A stretch of 21,718 bases of DNA from an uncultured Collinsella sp. (GCA_902464175.1 CABQHZ010000025.1:1-21718), one strand, 5' to 3'. Positions 8,201-17,184 are shown, numbered from the stretch's first letter. The notes: a model not told the origin generated them from the sequence alone. Translations and numbers: made by a program.

Positions 8201-8851
8201 TTAGCGAAAATGAGCTCCGCGCACGCTAAACTTCGCGCGAGCCTTCGCCAGGCAGTCGTAATGACCCACGTTATGGGCATCGCTCGCGATGAAGCTGTAC
8301 AGGTTCTGATCGAACAGGCGCTGTGCCGGCTTTTTCTCGCGACCAAAGCGACCGCCGGCAATAAAGTCCGCCGAAGCCTGCAGCTTGCAGCCCATATCGA
8401 CCAGGCGCTCCGCCACGCTTACATCCTTTTGAACCGCACGATAGCGCTCAGGATGAGCGATGATCACCTGGTAGCCACGGCACTGCAAATCGTAAATCGT
8501 GTTCTCGTACTCTCTAAACGCATACGCATCGGCATGAGTCGAAAGCTCGAGCAGAAACTCGTTGGTCCCATCGAAATGCAAGTGATCCGCGGCATCGATA
8601 CCAAGCTCAACGAGCTTTCGATGGTTGACCTCGAAGCCCATCTGGAGCGGAAAACCGTCAGCGTTATCGCGCAGCAGCTCAAAGGCATCCCACATCTTGT
8701 CGTAATCAAAATAGGGATCACGGCAGTGAGGAGTGCAAACGATTCTGGTTACACCGGCCCGCTTGGCAGCCTCGAGCATCGCCAAGCTCTCTTCGAGATC
8801 GGCGGCGCCGTCGTCTACACCCGGCAAGATATGGCAATGAATGTCACGCAT
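8201..8851 (-). CDS. cpsB: PHP-type protein-tyrosine phosphatase, CpsB/CapC family
   Basis: This is a 216-residue PHP-domain metal-dependent tyrosine phosphatase. The metal ligands are visible in order: DIHCH at residues 3-7 with GVDDG just after, CTPH (39-42), GFEVN (72-76), IAHPERY (131-137) and SDAHN (190-194). In Gram-positive capsule clusters this enzyme dephosphorylates the C-terminal tyrosines of the CpsD kinase and so resets polysaccharide polymerisation and export. It is slightly shorter than streptococcal CpsB (about 243). The ATG has GAGG about 9 nt upstream and lies 17 nt after the cpsD stop, so the genes are co-transcribed. Symbols follow the pneumococcal scheme by analogy. Confidence 0.9.
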   Translation of the reverse strand: MRDIHCHILPGVDDGAADLEESLAMLEAAKRAGVTRIVCTPHCRDPYFDYDKMWDAFELLRDNADGFPLQMGFEVNHRKLVELGIDAADHLHFDGTNEFLLELSTHADAYAFREYENTIYDLQCRGYQVIIAHPERYRAVQKDVSVAERLVDMGCKLQASADFIAGGRFGREKKPAQRLFDQNLYSFIASDAHNVGHYDCLAKARAKFSVRGAHFR

Positions 8852-8868
8852 AGGTCGGCCTCAATCAA

Positions 8869-9606
8869 CTAAACGTTTGCTCGGTTGGTGAAGATGCCCT
8901 TTTTGGAAGTGCCCTGATCGTCGGAGCCCTTCTTAACCTTCTTACCGTCCTTGGTGTAGTAAGAATAGTAGTACTCGCTGGTCTCGGTCTCGCAGTAGTT
9001 CATAACGGTACCGATGAGCTTGACCTTCTCGGACTTCTTAAGCTGACCGATGGCGTTGAGTGCCTCTTCGCGCTTGGTAAAGTCCTCGCGCACCACGAAC
9101 AGCGTGCCGTCGGTCAGGCTGGCAATCTCGGCAGCATCGATGAAGGTGCCGACCGGAGGAGCATCGAAGATGACGTACTGGAACTTGGCGGACAGTGCCT
9201 TTACCAGCTTGGCAAAGCGGTGAGAGACGATGATGTCGGCAGGATTGGGAATGTGCGGCTCGGCATCGAGGAAGTAGAAGTTCTTCTGACCCGTCTCGAC
9301 AATTGCCTGGTCAATGGAAATCTGCTCGGAAAGGACCGCATAGAGTCCGCCGCGCGAACGAACGCCAAGCATATCGGAAAGGGACCTGCGGCGCATATCG
9401 GCCTCAACCAGGAGCACGGACTTGCCGCTCGTGGCGATTGCCTGAGCAAGATTAATGGAAACCGTAGACTTGCCCTCGTTGGGAATCGAGGAGGTAACGG
9501 TGATGGTGCGAATGGGGTCGTCCACGCTCGCAAAGCGGATGTTGGCCAGAAGGGTCTTGGCGGCATTCTGCACAACGAGCTTATCGGTGTTCTTTGCCTT
9601 AGCCAT
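8869..9606 (-). CDS. cpsD: Capsular tyrosine kinase (BY-kinase), CpsD family
   Basis: This 245-residue cytoplasmic BY-kinase is homologous to CpsD/CapB. It has Walker A SSIPNEGKST (39-48), Walker A' VLLVEADMRR (64-73) and Walker B VIFDAPP (145-151). A C-terminal tyrosine cluster (Y212-214, Y216, Y217) is the expected trans-autophosphorylation site and the likely target of the adjacent phosphatase. BY-kinases need a membrane adaptor supplied here by the neighbouring Wzz-type protein, whose stop is only 2 nt upstream. The ribosome-binding site AAAGGTGG lies inside the end of that gene. The module controls chain length and export of surface polysaccharide. Which polymer cannot be told, because no glycosyltransferases are in the window. 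Confidence 0.93.
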   Translation of the reverse strand: MAKAKNTDKLVVQNAAKTLLANIRFASVDDPIRTITVTSSIPNEGKSTVSINLAQAIATSGKSVLLVEADMRRRSLSDMLGVRSRGGLYAVLSEQISIDQAIVETGQKNFYFLDAEPHIPNPADIIVSHRFAKLVKALSAKFQYVIFDAPPVGTFIDAAEIASLTDGTLFVVREDFTKREEALNAIGQLKKSEKVKLIGTVMNYCETETSEYYYSYYTKDGKKVKKGSDDQGTSKKGIFTNRANV

Positions 9607-9608
9607 GC

Positions 9609-10265
9609 CTATTTACCACCTTTCATAGCCGGAATTCGGCCAACAACGGGAATACCCAGGAGCTCTTCTGCCTCTTCGGCACCGCGGATGCGGGTATTGA
9701 GCATGTCTGCCAAAACGACATAGGCAACTGCGATAAAGATACCGGCGAGGAACGCGACGGCAATATACAGCGTGCGCTTGGGGCCGCTGGGGGCTTCGGG
9801 GGTCTTAGCCTCGTCGATAACGTTGATGCTCTGGGCAGCGCCGACGTTCTGAGCGACCGTACTCACCGAGCTGGCAATGGCCTTTGCGACCTCAGCCGTC
9901 TCCTTGGCATCGGTGCCGGTAACCGAAAGCGTAATGACACGCGTGGTGGTCTCGGAGGAAACAGACACCTTGTAGTCATCCAGATCGGTGAGGCCCAGTT
10001 CTTTGGCGGCGCCGCTCTTAACGCTATCGCTATCCAGCAGCGTGGCGATATCATTGGAAAGCATCTGGCTCGCCGAGAGATCGTTGTAGCTCATCTGACC
10101 GCTATCGTCGGTCTTGGCGAGAATGTACATGCTCGTCGTCGCGGTATAGGTGTTGTCCATCGCAACGAAGGACACGATGCCCATGGCGATCGCGCAGACC
10201 ACCGGAAGGGTGATGACCAGCTTGAGGTGCTTCTTCAGCAGCTGGAACAGTTCGAGAAGGGTCAT
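9609..10265 (-). CDS. cpsC: Wzz/CpsC-type chain-length regulator and kinase activator
   Basis: This 218-residue polysaccharide co-polymerase has two membrane segments (about 15-36 and 168-188) and an extracytoplasmic domain between them. A proline-containing stretch before the second segment (TPEAPSGPKR, about 154-163) is the classic Wzz signature. The short cytoplasmic C-terminal tail is where CpsC proteins bind and activate CpsD. It is the first gene of the operon cpsC-cpsD-cpsB-GNAT. The ATG is preceded by AAAGG 8 nt upstream, and a candidate promoter lies about 50-75 nt upstream. Confidence 0.92.
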   Translation of the reverse strand: MTLLELFQLLKKHLKLVITLPVVCAIAMGIVSFVAMDNTYTATTSMYILAKTDDSGQMSYNDLSASQMLSNDIATLLDSDSVKSGAAKELGLTDLDDYKVSVSSETTTRVITLSVTGTDAKETAEVAKAIASSVSTVAQNVGAAQSINVIDEAKTPEAPSGPKRTLYIAVAFLAGIFIAVAYVVLADMLNTRIRGAEEAEELLGIPVVGRIPAMKGGK

Positions 10266-10312
10266 GCAGCTTGCCTTTCATTTCCCCAGTTCGGATTGAC
10301 AAAACTGTCCGT

Positions 10313-10341
10313 ATGTTATCGCATCTTTTTACCGAGACCAA
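10313..10341 (-). promoter_or_regulatory. Candidate promoter of the cps operon
   Basis: On the minus strand TTGGTC (10341-10336) and TAACAT (10318-10313) are 17 nt apart, upstream of cpsC. Hexamer matches are moderate (3/6 and 4/6). The -35 overlaps the left arm of a larger inverted repeat. Confidence 0.35.
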
Positions 10342-10376
10342 ACTCTATACATAAGAAACAGGCTCTCCGGTAAAAA
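10326..10376. repeat. Inverted repeat overlapping the cps promoter
   Basis: TTTTTACCGAGA (10326-10337) and TCTCCGGTAAAAA (10364-10376) are complementary over 12 bp with a one-base bulge, around a 26-nt loop. The left arm covers part of the promoter spacer and the -35 end. No U-tract follows on the minus strand, so a terminator is unlikely. A binding site or cruciform is possible. Confidence 0.5.
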
Positions 10377-10390
10377 TGTCGGAAGCAATC

Positions 10391-10435
10391 GTAAAATTGC
10401 ACAACAACGCCGCACCCGAAAGTCAAATGCGGCGT
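10391..10435 (-). terminator. Probable terminator of the pstB-phoB-phoR transcript
   Basis: A perfect 8-bp GC-rich stem (10407-10414 with 10428-10435) closes a 13-nt loop 25 nt after the sensor-kinase stop codon. In minus-strand RNA the tail is UGUUGUGCAAUUUU, which is U-rich but interrupted. It is the only hairpin between phoR and the cps promoter. Confidence 0.55.
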
Positions 10436-10460
10436 CTACATCAATATCTATGTTGTATCG

Positions 10461-11885
10461 CTATGCGAATGGCTCGTCCTGCTGTATGGGAAACGTCGCC
10501 GTAATGGTGGTTCCCACGCCCAACTCGCTCGACAGATCGAGCGTGGCGTGATGATACAGGGCCGCATGCTTGACAATGGCAAGCCCCAGGCCGGTTCCGC
10601 CGCGTGCCTTGGACCTACTCTTGTCCACGCGATAGAACCGCTCAAATACCTTGCCCTGTTCTTCAGGCGCGATACCGATTCCCGTGTCGGCGACAGCGAG
10701 GAACGGATGGCCTTCGTCGTTGGTGCCGCACTGCAACGCAACCGTACCGCCGGGTCGATTGTAGCGGATGGCGTTGCTTGCCAGATTATAGATGAGCTCG
10801 TCGATCAAGCGCGACACGCCTTCGATGACCACAGGCTTGGTCTCATGACTTATCGTCACATTCGCTTGACGGGCGACCTGTTCAAGACGCTGCTCAACCG
10901 CGTAAATCGCACGCGAGAGCTCAATAGGCTCCGTGGACCCAATGGGCACTGCCTCGCCTTCAGTTGCACGTTCGGCCTCGTCCAAGTTAGACAGCGTAAG
11001 GATGTCGTTGACAAGCGCTGCCAAGCGGCCCGCCTCACGATAGATGCGACCGCCAAAGTTGCGCAGGTCGTCCTCGCCCTCGACCATGCCATTTGCGATG
11101 AGCTCGGCATAGCCCGAAATCGCCGTAAGCGGCGTCTTGAGCTCGTGGGTGATATTTGCCGTGAACTCGCGGCGCATGCGGTCGTTGTCCGCCAGCACCG
11201 CCATCTGGCGCTTGAGCTCCTGGCGTTGCGACTCAATGCGCTCGAGCATGGGAACCATCTCGGCATAAGCATGCTCATAGCTACGGCGCGGATGGTCCAG
11301 ATCCACCTCTTGCAACGGCGCAATAATGGCACGGGATTCGCGACGCGCCAGGAAAAACGAGAGCACCGCGCCGGCTGCCGCGATAAGCAACATCGGCGCC
11401 ACCATCGACAGCAAAATCGCCGCAACGCCGGGTTGAGCTTGCGCTAGGCGGACAACCTGGCCGTTATCAAGACGCACGGCGCGATACAACATGATCTCAT
11501 CGAGCGTAGAGCTTGCGCGCTCCGCGGAGCCCGAGCCGCTCTCGAAGGCCTCGGCGACCTCGGGGCGATCGCCGTGATTGGGCAGCATCGAAGGTGACGC
11601 CTCGTTGTCGTAGGCAACCGATCCATCCTTGTTAATCAGCGTGATGCGCAAGTCCTCGCGATCGAGGCTACGCAAGAACGGGATGGGCTCCTGCTGCTCG
11701 TCGAGGGCGGCAGCAATGAGCTCAGTTTCCTGCGCCAGATTGGCACTCGTGGCATCTGCCAGGGTGTTTTGCACAAAGAACGCGCCCAGCACCGTAAACG
11801 CCACGATAACCGCCATAGCACAGACAAAAATCGTCGCAAACACGCGCTGCGACAGGGTGCGTTTTCCCTGGGGGGCGAAGACCAC
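10461..11885 (-). CDS. phoR: PhoR-like sensor histidine kinase
   Basis: This 474-residue membrane histidine kinase has two membrane segments (about 16-38 and 154-179) flanking an extracytoplasmic region of about 115 residues. A linker leads to the H-box FTANITHELKTP (phosphoacceptor H247). The N-box has N367/N371, the G1-box ADTGIGI is at 399-405, then FERFYRVDKS, and the G2-box GGTGLGLAI is at 429-437. It starts with GTG, 3 nt after the response-regulator stop. A strong GGAGGAG site overlaps the end of that gene, so the pair is translationally coupled. The PhoR assignment rests on the neighbouring pstB and PhoB-like genes and the PhoR/YkoH-like kinase core. The sensed signal is not evident from sequence. 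Confidence 0.85.
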   Translation of the reverse strand: MVFAPQGKRTLSQRVFATIFVCAMAVIVAFTVLGAFFVQNTLADATSANLAQETELIAAALDEQQEPIPFLRSLDREDLRITLINKDGSVAYDNEASPSMLPNHGDRPEVAEAFESGSGSAERASSTLDEIMLYRAVRLDNGQVVRLAQAQPGVAAILLSMVAPMLLIAAAGAVLSFFLARRESRAIIAPLQEVDLDHPRRSYEHAYAEMVPMLERIESQRQELKRQMAVLADNDRMRREFTANITHELKTPLTAISGYAELIANGMVEGEDDLRNFGGRIYREAGRLAALVNDILTLSNLDEAERATEGEAVPIGSTEPIELSRAIYAVEQRLEQVARQANVTISHETKPVVIEGVSRLIDELIYNLASNAIRYNRPGGTVALQCGTNDEGHPFLAVADTGIGIAPEEQGKVFERFYRVDKSRSKARGGTGLGLAIVKHAALYHHATLDLSSELGVGTTITATFPIQQDEPFA

Positions 11886-11888
11886 GGG

Positions 11889-12617
11889 TTACTCCTCCGA
11901 TACGGTGGCCGCGCTGCCGGCTTCTTCGGCATCGTCACCGGCAGAAGGCTCGGCCAGGCGATAGCCCACACCGCGCACGGTCTCGATAGCGCTCGCATGC
12001 TCGCCGAGCTTTTGGCGAAGCGTCTGCACGTGCACGTCGACAGTGCGCGAACCACCGTCAAAGTCCCAGCCCCACACGCTCTGCAGCAGCGACTCGCGGG
12101 TAAAAACCACGCCGGGCTTGCGCATGAGGTACTCGAGCAGGTCGAACTCGCGCAGCGTGAGCTTGAGCGGTTCACCGGCAACAGTCACTTCGCGGTGGCT
12201 GGGCGAAAGCACGATATCGCCCACGCTGAGCACATCGCTCGCCTGCTTGACCATGCCGCCGCGGCGCAGCAGCGCACGGCAGCGGCTGGCGAGCTCCATG
12301 AGCGAAAACGGCTTGGTCAGGTAGTCGTCGGCACCGCCATCGAGCGCCATGACCTTGTCGAGCTCGGTGTCCTTGGCGGTGAGCATCATGATGGGCACCG
12401 TCGCCGTCAGGCGATCGGCGCGCAGGCGACGCATAATCGCCAAGCCGTCGGTATCGGGCAGCATGATGTCGAGCAGCACAGCATCGGGCACCCGTCGCGC
12501 CACGGCGGCCTTAAACTCGCCATCGCACGAAAAGCCCTCGGCCTCGATCCCCTGCTTGCGCAGCGCATAGACCGTCAAATCCCTGATGTTGTCATCGTCC
12601 TCGACGTAATAAATCAT
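11889..12617 (-). CDS. phoB: PhoB/OmpR-family response regulator
   Basis: The protein is 242 residues. The receiver domain (1-115) has acidic pocket residues E6-D8, phosphoacceptor D50, T80 and K102. The OmpR/PhoB-type winged-helix DNA-binding domain (about 128-222) ends in the typical VRGVGYRL, followed by a short acidic tail. The ATG has AAAGGGG at good spacing. It is 64 nt downstream of pstB with no clear terminator between, so pstB-phoB-phoR is probably one transcript. By analogy it binds Pho boxes when phosphorylated under phosphate limitation. The triple 11-bp repeat before pstB is the obvious candidate target, which would make the operon autoregulated. PhoB rather than another OmpR regulator is inferred from context. 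Confidence 0.85.
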   Translation of the reverse strand: MIYYVEDDDNIRDLTVYALRKQGIEAEGFSCDGEFKAAVARRVPDAVLLDIMLPDTDGLAIMRRLRADRLTATVPIMMLTAKDTELDKVMALDGGADDYLTKPFSLMELASRCRALLRRGGMVKQASDVLSVGDIVLSPSHREVTVAGEPLKLTLREFDLLEYLMRKPGVVFTRESLLQSVWGWDFDGGSRTVDVHVQTLRQKLGEHASAIETVRGVGYRLAEPSAGDDAEEAGSAATVSEE

Positions 12618-12681
12618 GTTGAACCCCTTTGCGGCCGGTATGACCGCATCTTAACCCTAAAGGCGCCTGTGCAAGATGGTA

Positions 12682-13557
<876 letters not shown>

Positions 13558-13596
13558 ACCGCATACCTCCACATCGATATCAATTCAGCAGTATCG

Positions 13597-13650
13597 ATAG
13601 TAGAAATTGCGGCTCATACGCACGTGAGCGCATTGTCAGGTGTTTGTAAG
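13597..13650 (-). promoter_or_regulatory. Triple 11-bp Pho-box-like array and -10 of pstB
   Basis: Three back-to-back 11-mers read on the minus strand as CTTACAAACAC (13650-13640), CTGACAATGCG (13639-13629) and CTCACGTGCGT (13628-13618). All share CTnAC. After 15 nt comes a -10-like TACTAT (13602-13597). Tandem 11-nt direct units are the architecture of E. coli and actinobacterial Pho boxes, and the gene behind is pstB. Binding by the adjacent PhoB-like regulator is an inference. Confidence 0.55.
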
Positions 13651-13660
13651 GTCGCCTTCG

Positions 13661-14899
13661 CTACGCGGCGGGCAGCTCAATGGTAAATACGGTATGCTCG
13701 GGCGTCGATTCGCACGCGATAGTGCCACCGTGCGCCGAAACGATCTCCTTGGCGATGGCAAGCCCCAGCCCAGCGCCACCTCGATTGGTTGCGCGCGCCG
13801 CATCCAAGCGATAGAACTTCTCAAAGATCACCTTGAGCTTTGCCTCGGGAATAGGATCGCCCTGGTTGATAAAGCGCACCCGCACGCCACCGTCATCTTG
13901 GTGCCCAGCCTCAATCGTGATGGTCGATCCTTCGTAGCTATAGGCGATGGCATTTTTCATGATGTTGTTGAACACGCGAGCCATCTTGTCACCATCTACG
14001 AGCACCGTCAGGTCCTCACGCACATCAACTCGGACATCTTTGTGCTGCTCGTTGAGAATGGGATAGAACTCATCGGCCACCTGCGCCAGCAGCAATCCCA
14101 GATCGACGTAACCGCGCGTGAGCACAATATCGTGGAAGTCAAAGCGCGTGATATCAAAGAACTCCTCAATAAGCGCGTCGAGTCGGTGCGCCTTGTCGAG
14201 CGCCACGCCCGTAAAGTGAGCGCGCTGCTCAACCGGCAGGTCGGGCGCCTCCTGCAACAGCGAGAGGTAGCCCACCACGCTGGCAAGCGGCGTGCGCAGG
14301 TCATGCGCCAAGTATGTGACCAAATCGTCCTTGCGATGCGACTCGTCGCGTAGGGCCTGCTGCACCTTACGCTCGCGATCGCGCACGCGGTTGAGCGCAC
14401 CCTCGACCTCCAGGAAGTCGCCGTCGATGTTGTCCCACGCGTCGGGATGATCGATCAGGCGATCCTGAATACGGGCGGCAAGCACGCGGTCGGAATGCTG
14501 CTCACCCTGCTCATAGCCCTGGTAGTACAGAGCGCGGCCACAAAAGAACAGGACGCACACGGCGAGCGCCAAGACAAAGCCAAGCATGTTGAATACAAAG
14601 CCGGCATCGAACAGCACCGGTCCCTCAATACCACCAAGTGCCATGGCGCCGATCGCCAGCGTCATGACCCACGCGGCACCGCCGATCACCACGCAACGGC
14701 GCACGATTTCAAAGCGATCGATCAGCAAGAAGCCGATGAGTAGAGCCGCCAAGATACCGGCGATGTTGTCAATGCCGATCAGCAGCAGGCTCAGCAAAAA
14801 GAGCAGCACCGTCGCGAGCGCACGATTGTCGACGACTGCCCGTACATATTCAAAGAGCCGGTCGGGCACCTCAAACGCCTGCCTATCGTCGTTTGTCAT
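13661..14899 (-). CDS. VanS-like sensor histidine kinase
   Basis: This is a 412-residue membrane histidine kinase. The frame is open further upstream, but that would overlap the regulator gene by 139 nt. The ATG chosen here has GAGGA 8 nt before it and leaves a 26-nt gap. Four predicted membrane segments (about 28-42, 46-62, 69-89, 100-120) come first, then H-box YLAHDLRTPL (H199), an N-box with FNNIMKNA, and a VanS-type degenerate G1-box (INQGDPIP). IFEKFYRLD and the G2-box GGAGLGLAIAKEI complete the core. The catalytic core resembles VanS closely, but classic VanS has two membrane segments with a small loop, so the sensing end differs. It is the partner of the adjacent VanR-like regulator. 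The stimulus is unknown; a cell-wall signal is a reasonable inference. Confidence 0.88.
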   Translation of the reverse strand: MTNDDRQAFEVPDRLFEYVRAVVDNRALATVLLFLLSLLLIGIDNIAGILAALLIGFLLIDRFEIVRRCVVIGGAAWVMTLAIGAMALGGIEGPVLFDAGFVFNMLGFVLALAVCVLFFCGRALYYQGYEQGEQHSDRVLAARIQDRLIDHPDAWDNIDGDFLEVEGALNRVRDRERKVQQALRDESHRKDDLVTYLAHDLRTPLASVVGYLSLLQEAPDLPVEQRAHFTGVALDKAHRLDALIEEFFDITRFDFHDIVLTRGYVDLGLLLAQVADEFYPILNEQHKDVRVDVREDLTVLVDGDKMARVFNNIMKNAIAYSYEGSTITIEAGHQDDGGVRVRFINQGDPIPEAKLKVIFEKFYRLDAARATNRGGAGLGLAIAKEIVSAHGGTIACESTPEHTVFTIELPAA

Positions 14900-14925
14900 A
14901 TCAAGATCCTCACAAGCGAACAGCG

Positions 14926-15621
14926 TTATTCGATGATATAGCCGACGCCCCAGACGTTTTTGATAAAACGCGGCTTTTGGGCGTCGTCGCCGATCTTTTC
15001 GCGCAGGTGACGAATGTGCACCATCACCGTATTGTTGGAGCCGGGCATAAAGTCCTCGTTCCACACCGCGCGGAACAGGTCCTCCACGGGCACTACACTG
15101 CCGCGATGCTCGGCCAGATACAGCAAGATGGAATACTCGATGGGCGTGAGGCGCACCGGCGCACCGTCCACCGTCACGGAGCGAGCGTCACGGTTGATCT
15201 CGAGGCCGTCGAGCTGAATGACCGGAGACTCAGCCACCTGCACTCGGCTACCGTAGCTGGTATAGCGGCGCAACTGAGCATGAACGCGCGCGATGAGCTC
15301 CAGCGGACGGAACGGCTTGACCACGTAATCGTCCGCGCCAAGCGAAAGGCCTTCGATCTTATCCCGCTGGGCATCGCGTGCCGTCAACATAATTACGGGA
15401 TAGGTATGGCTAGTACGGATGGTACGCAGCAGCTCAAAGCCGTCAATATCGGGCAGCATGACATCGAGCAGTGCCAGGTCAAACTCTTGCTCCAGAATTG
15501 CCTTGGCCGCATCGGCCCCGCTGTAGGCGATCTGGACGTCAAAGCCCTCTTTTGTAAGGTAGATACCAACCAGGTCGGCGATGGCCTTCTCGTCATCAAC
15601 TACCAGTATGCGCTCGTTCAT
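14926..15621 (-). CDS. VanR-like response regulator
   Basis: This is a 231-residue OmpR-family regulator. The receiver has D9/D10, phosphoacceptor D53, T80 and K102. The stretch ADDYVVKPFRPLELIARV is nearly identical in pattern to VanR. The winged-helix domain (about 130-230) includes the VanR-like SNNTVMVHIRHLREKIGD and VWGVGYIIE. The start codon has an AGAGGAG site 7 nt upstream. It is the first gene of the VanRS-like pair and is divergent from dacA across about 200 nt. No vanH, vanA/B or vanX genes are in the window, so this is not a complete resistance cluster. A role in housekeeping wall remodelling, perhaps through dacA, fits better. Confidence 0.9.
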   Translation of the reverse strand: MNERILVVDDEKAIADLVGIYLTKEGFDVQIAYSGADAAKAILEQEFDLALLDVMLPDIDGFELLRTIRTSHTYPVIMLTARDAQRDKIEGLSLGADDYVVKPFRPLELIARVHAQLRRYTSYGSRVQVAESPVIQLDGLEINRDARSVTVDGAPVRLTPIEYSILLYLAEHRGSVVPVEDLFRAVWNEDFMPGSNNTVMVHIRHLREKIGDDAQKPRFIKNVWGVGYIIE

Positions 15622-15818
15622 GCGTGCTCCTCTCGCGCTCCATTATGCCCGAGGCGGCGCCCGCCACACACAACAAGCGTGGGCGATTAAGTCGACCTTA
15701 AGCACCCTTGTGCCCATTCGAGCACGAATGCGGGCCATGCGCGCACGCAACGATCGTCGTCGCCGGCAAACGATATACTCTAGTGTCAGAAGAGACCATC
15801 CCGTCGAAAGCGAAATCT
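15622..15818. promoter_or_regulatory. Divergent vanR-like/dacA intergenic control region
   Basis: Two symmetric sites lie here: TTAAG-TCGAC-CTTAA (15687-15701) and CATTCG-AGCA-CGAATG (15715-15730). A -10-like CATAAT faces the regulator gene (minus strand, 15647-15642). A -10-like TATACT faces dacA (15774-15779). Neither -10 has a good -35, as expected of activator-dependent promoters. Shared control of both genes by the VanR-like protein is a hypothesis. Confidence 0.4.
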
Positions 15819-17159
15819 GTGAAGTCCCTCACCTCTTTTGCAAAGCGCTCCGCCCAGCTTGCCGCCGGCTTTGCCTGCGCCATCGCCCTTGTTGCCGGCG
15901 TACCTGCTGTTGCCGGCGCCCAAGTGCTCACGACCGACGACGTCTGCGGCAAGACCGCCGACGTCCGCGGCATCACGGCAGAAAACCTGCCCGATATCGA
16001 GGCAACTAATGCCCTTGTTATGGGCAAGGATGGCACCGTCTACTATGGACGCGGCGCCGATGAGCAGGTAAAGATTGCCTCGATCACCAAGGTCATGACC
16101 GCAATCCTGACCGTCGAAAACTGCAAGATGGACGAGAAGGTCACGGTGAGCAACGCTGCCGCCACCGTAGGCAACTCGACTGCCGGCCTGCTCGAAGGCG
16201 ATGAGCTCACCGTGGAGCAGGCACTACGCGGCCTGATGATCCCCTCGGGCAACGACGCCGCCATCGTGCTTGCCGAGTACGTGGGCAAAAAGATCGACCC
16301 CAAGACCAAAGACGCCGAGGCTACCTTTGTGAAGGCCATGAACGAGCGCGCCAAAAAGCTCGGCTGCACCGGCACGGTCTTTGAGAACCCACACGGTCTG
16401 GACTTTGATGAATGGGCCGGCGACATGCACTCAACCGCACATGACGTGGCACTGATGATGCGGGAAGCCATGAAAAACGATACGATTCGTGAAGTCGTCG
16501 CAAGCGAGGATTCTTGGATTGAGGTCACGGGCGCCGATGGCTCTGACCATTCACATTCCATGGACACGCACAACGTTTTGCTCGGTCAGGACGGAAACAT
16601 TGGCGGCAAGACCGGCACCACCGACGACGCGGGCTATTGCTTTACGAGCGCCTACAACCGCGACGGCGACGAGGTCTACACCGTCGTTTTGAACTCCACC
16701 ACCACCGACCAGCGCTTTACCGATACCGCCACCCTTGCCAACTGGTACTACGGCCACAAGGTCACGGTCGCGATCGCCAACACGCAGGAGAAGACCGCCA
16801 ACGGCAACCCACTCATGGCACGCATTAGCCAGACAGATTGGACGGACAAGACGATCGACGCCACGCTCGCCGACCCCGCCGCACAGGCAACGGTGTTCTC
16901 ACTCGCCGGCGAAGTGACCGAAAAGGTTAGCTACGATGACCTTTCGGGCACGGTGCATGTTGGCGATAAGGTGGGCAGCGTTACGCTTAAGCAGGACGGC
17001 ACCAAGATCGCCGTTATGGACCTGGTCGCCGACGAGGAAGGAACGGGGCCCAATCCCATCGAGTGGCTGCTCGTGAAGCTCGACCGCCTGGGCCGCCGCA
17101 TCGACAACCGACCGCTCACAGCCGAGAGCGAGACCGTAGCCAAGGCTCCTGAGGTGTAG
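15819..17159 (+). CDS. dacA: Serine-type D-alanyl-D-alanine carboxypeptidase (PBP5/DacA type)
   Basis: This secreted low-molecular-weight penicillin-binding protein trims the terminal D-Ala from peptidoglycan stem peptides. Numbering is for the 446-residue form starting at GTG 15819. The signal peptide spans about 1-34 (KRSAQ, hydrophobic core, AGA cleavage-like site). The catalytic motifs are SITK (S88, K91), SGN (143-145) and KTGTT (264-268). The C-terminal domain is beta-rich with no obvious membrane anchor. The frame is open upstream to GTG 15783 and TTG 15708. None has a clear ribosome-binding site, and the TATACT box at 15774 argues for the GTG at 15819. It is the only plus-strand gene, divergent from the VanRS-like pair, and ends in a strong terminator. 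Confidence 0.93.
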   Translation: MKSLTSFAKRSAQLAAGFACAIALVAGVPAVAGAQVLTTDDVCGKTADVRGITAENLPDIEATNALVMGKDGTVYYGRGADEQVKIASITKVMTAILTVENCKMDEKVTVSNAAATVGNSTAGLLEGDELTVEQALRGLMIPSGNDAAIVLAEYVGKKIDPKTKDAEATFVKAMNERAKKLGCTGTVFENPHGLDFDEWAGDMHSTAHDVALMMREAMKNDTIREVVASEDSWIEVTGADGSDHSHSMDTHNVLLGQDGNIGGKTGTTDDAGYCFTSAYNRDGDEVYTVVLNSTTTDQRFTDTATLANWYYGHKVTVAIANTQEKTANGNPLMARISQTDWTDKTIDATLADPAAQATVFSLAGEVTEKVSYDDLSGTVHVGDKVGSVTLKQDGTKIAVMDLVADEEGTGPNPIEWLLVKLDRLGRRIDNRPLTAESETVAKAPEV

Positions 17160-17184
17160 GGCCAAAGCGATATCACATCGAACC

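Noticed and set aside
14900..15064. N-terminal 55-residue extension of the VanS-like kinase
   Set aside because: It would overlap the regulator gene by 139 nt and lacks a good ribosome-binding site. The ATG at 14899 has GAGGA and leads directly to the membrane segments.
13661..17159. Vancomycin-resistance gene cluster
   Set aside because: Only the regulatory pair resembles VanRS. No ligase, dehydrogenase or D,D-dipeptidase gene (vanA/B, vanH, vanX) is present, and DacA is a PBP5-type enzyme, not VanY.
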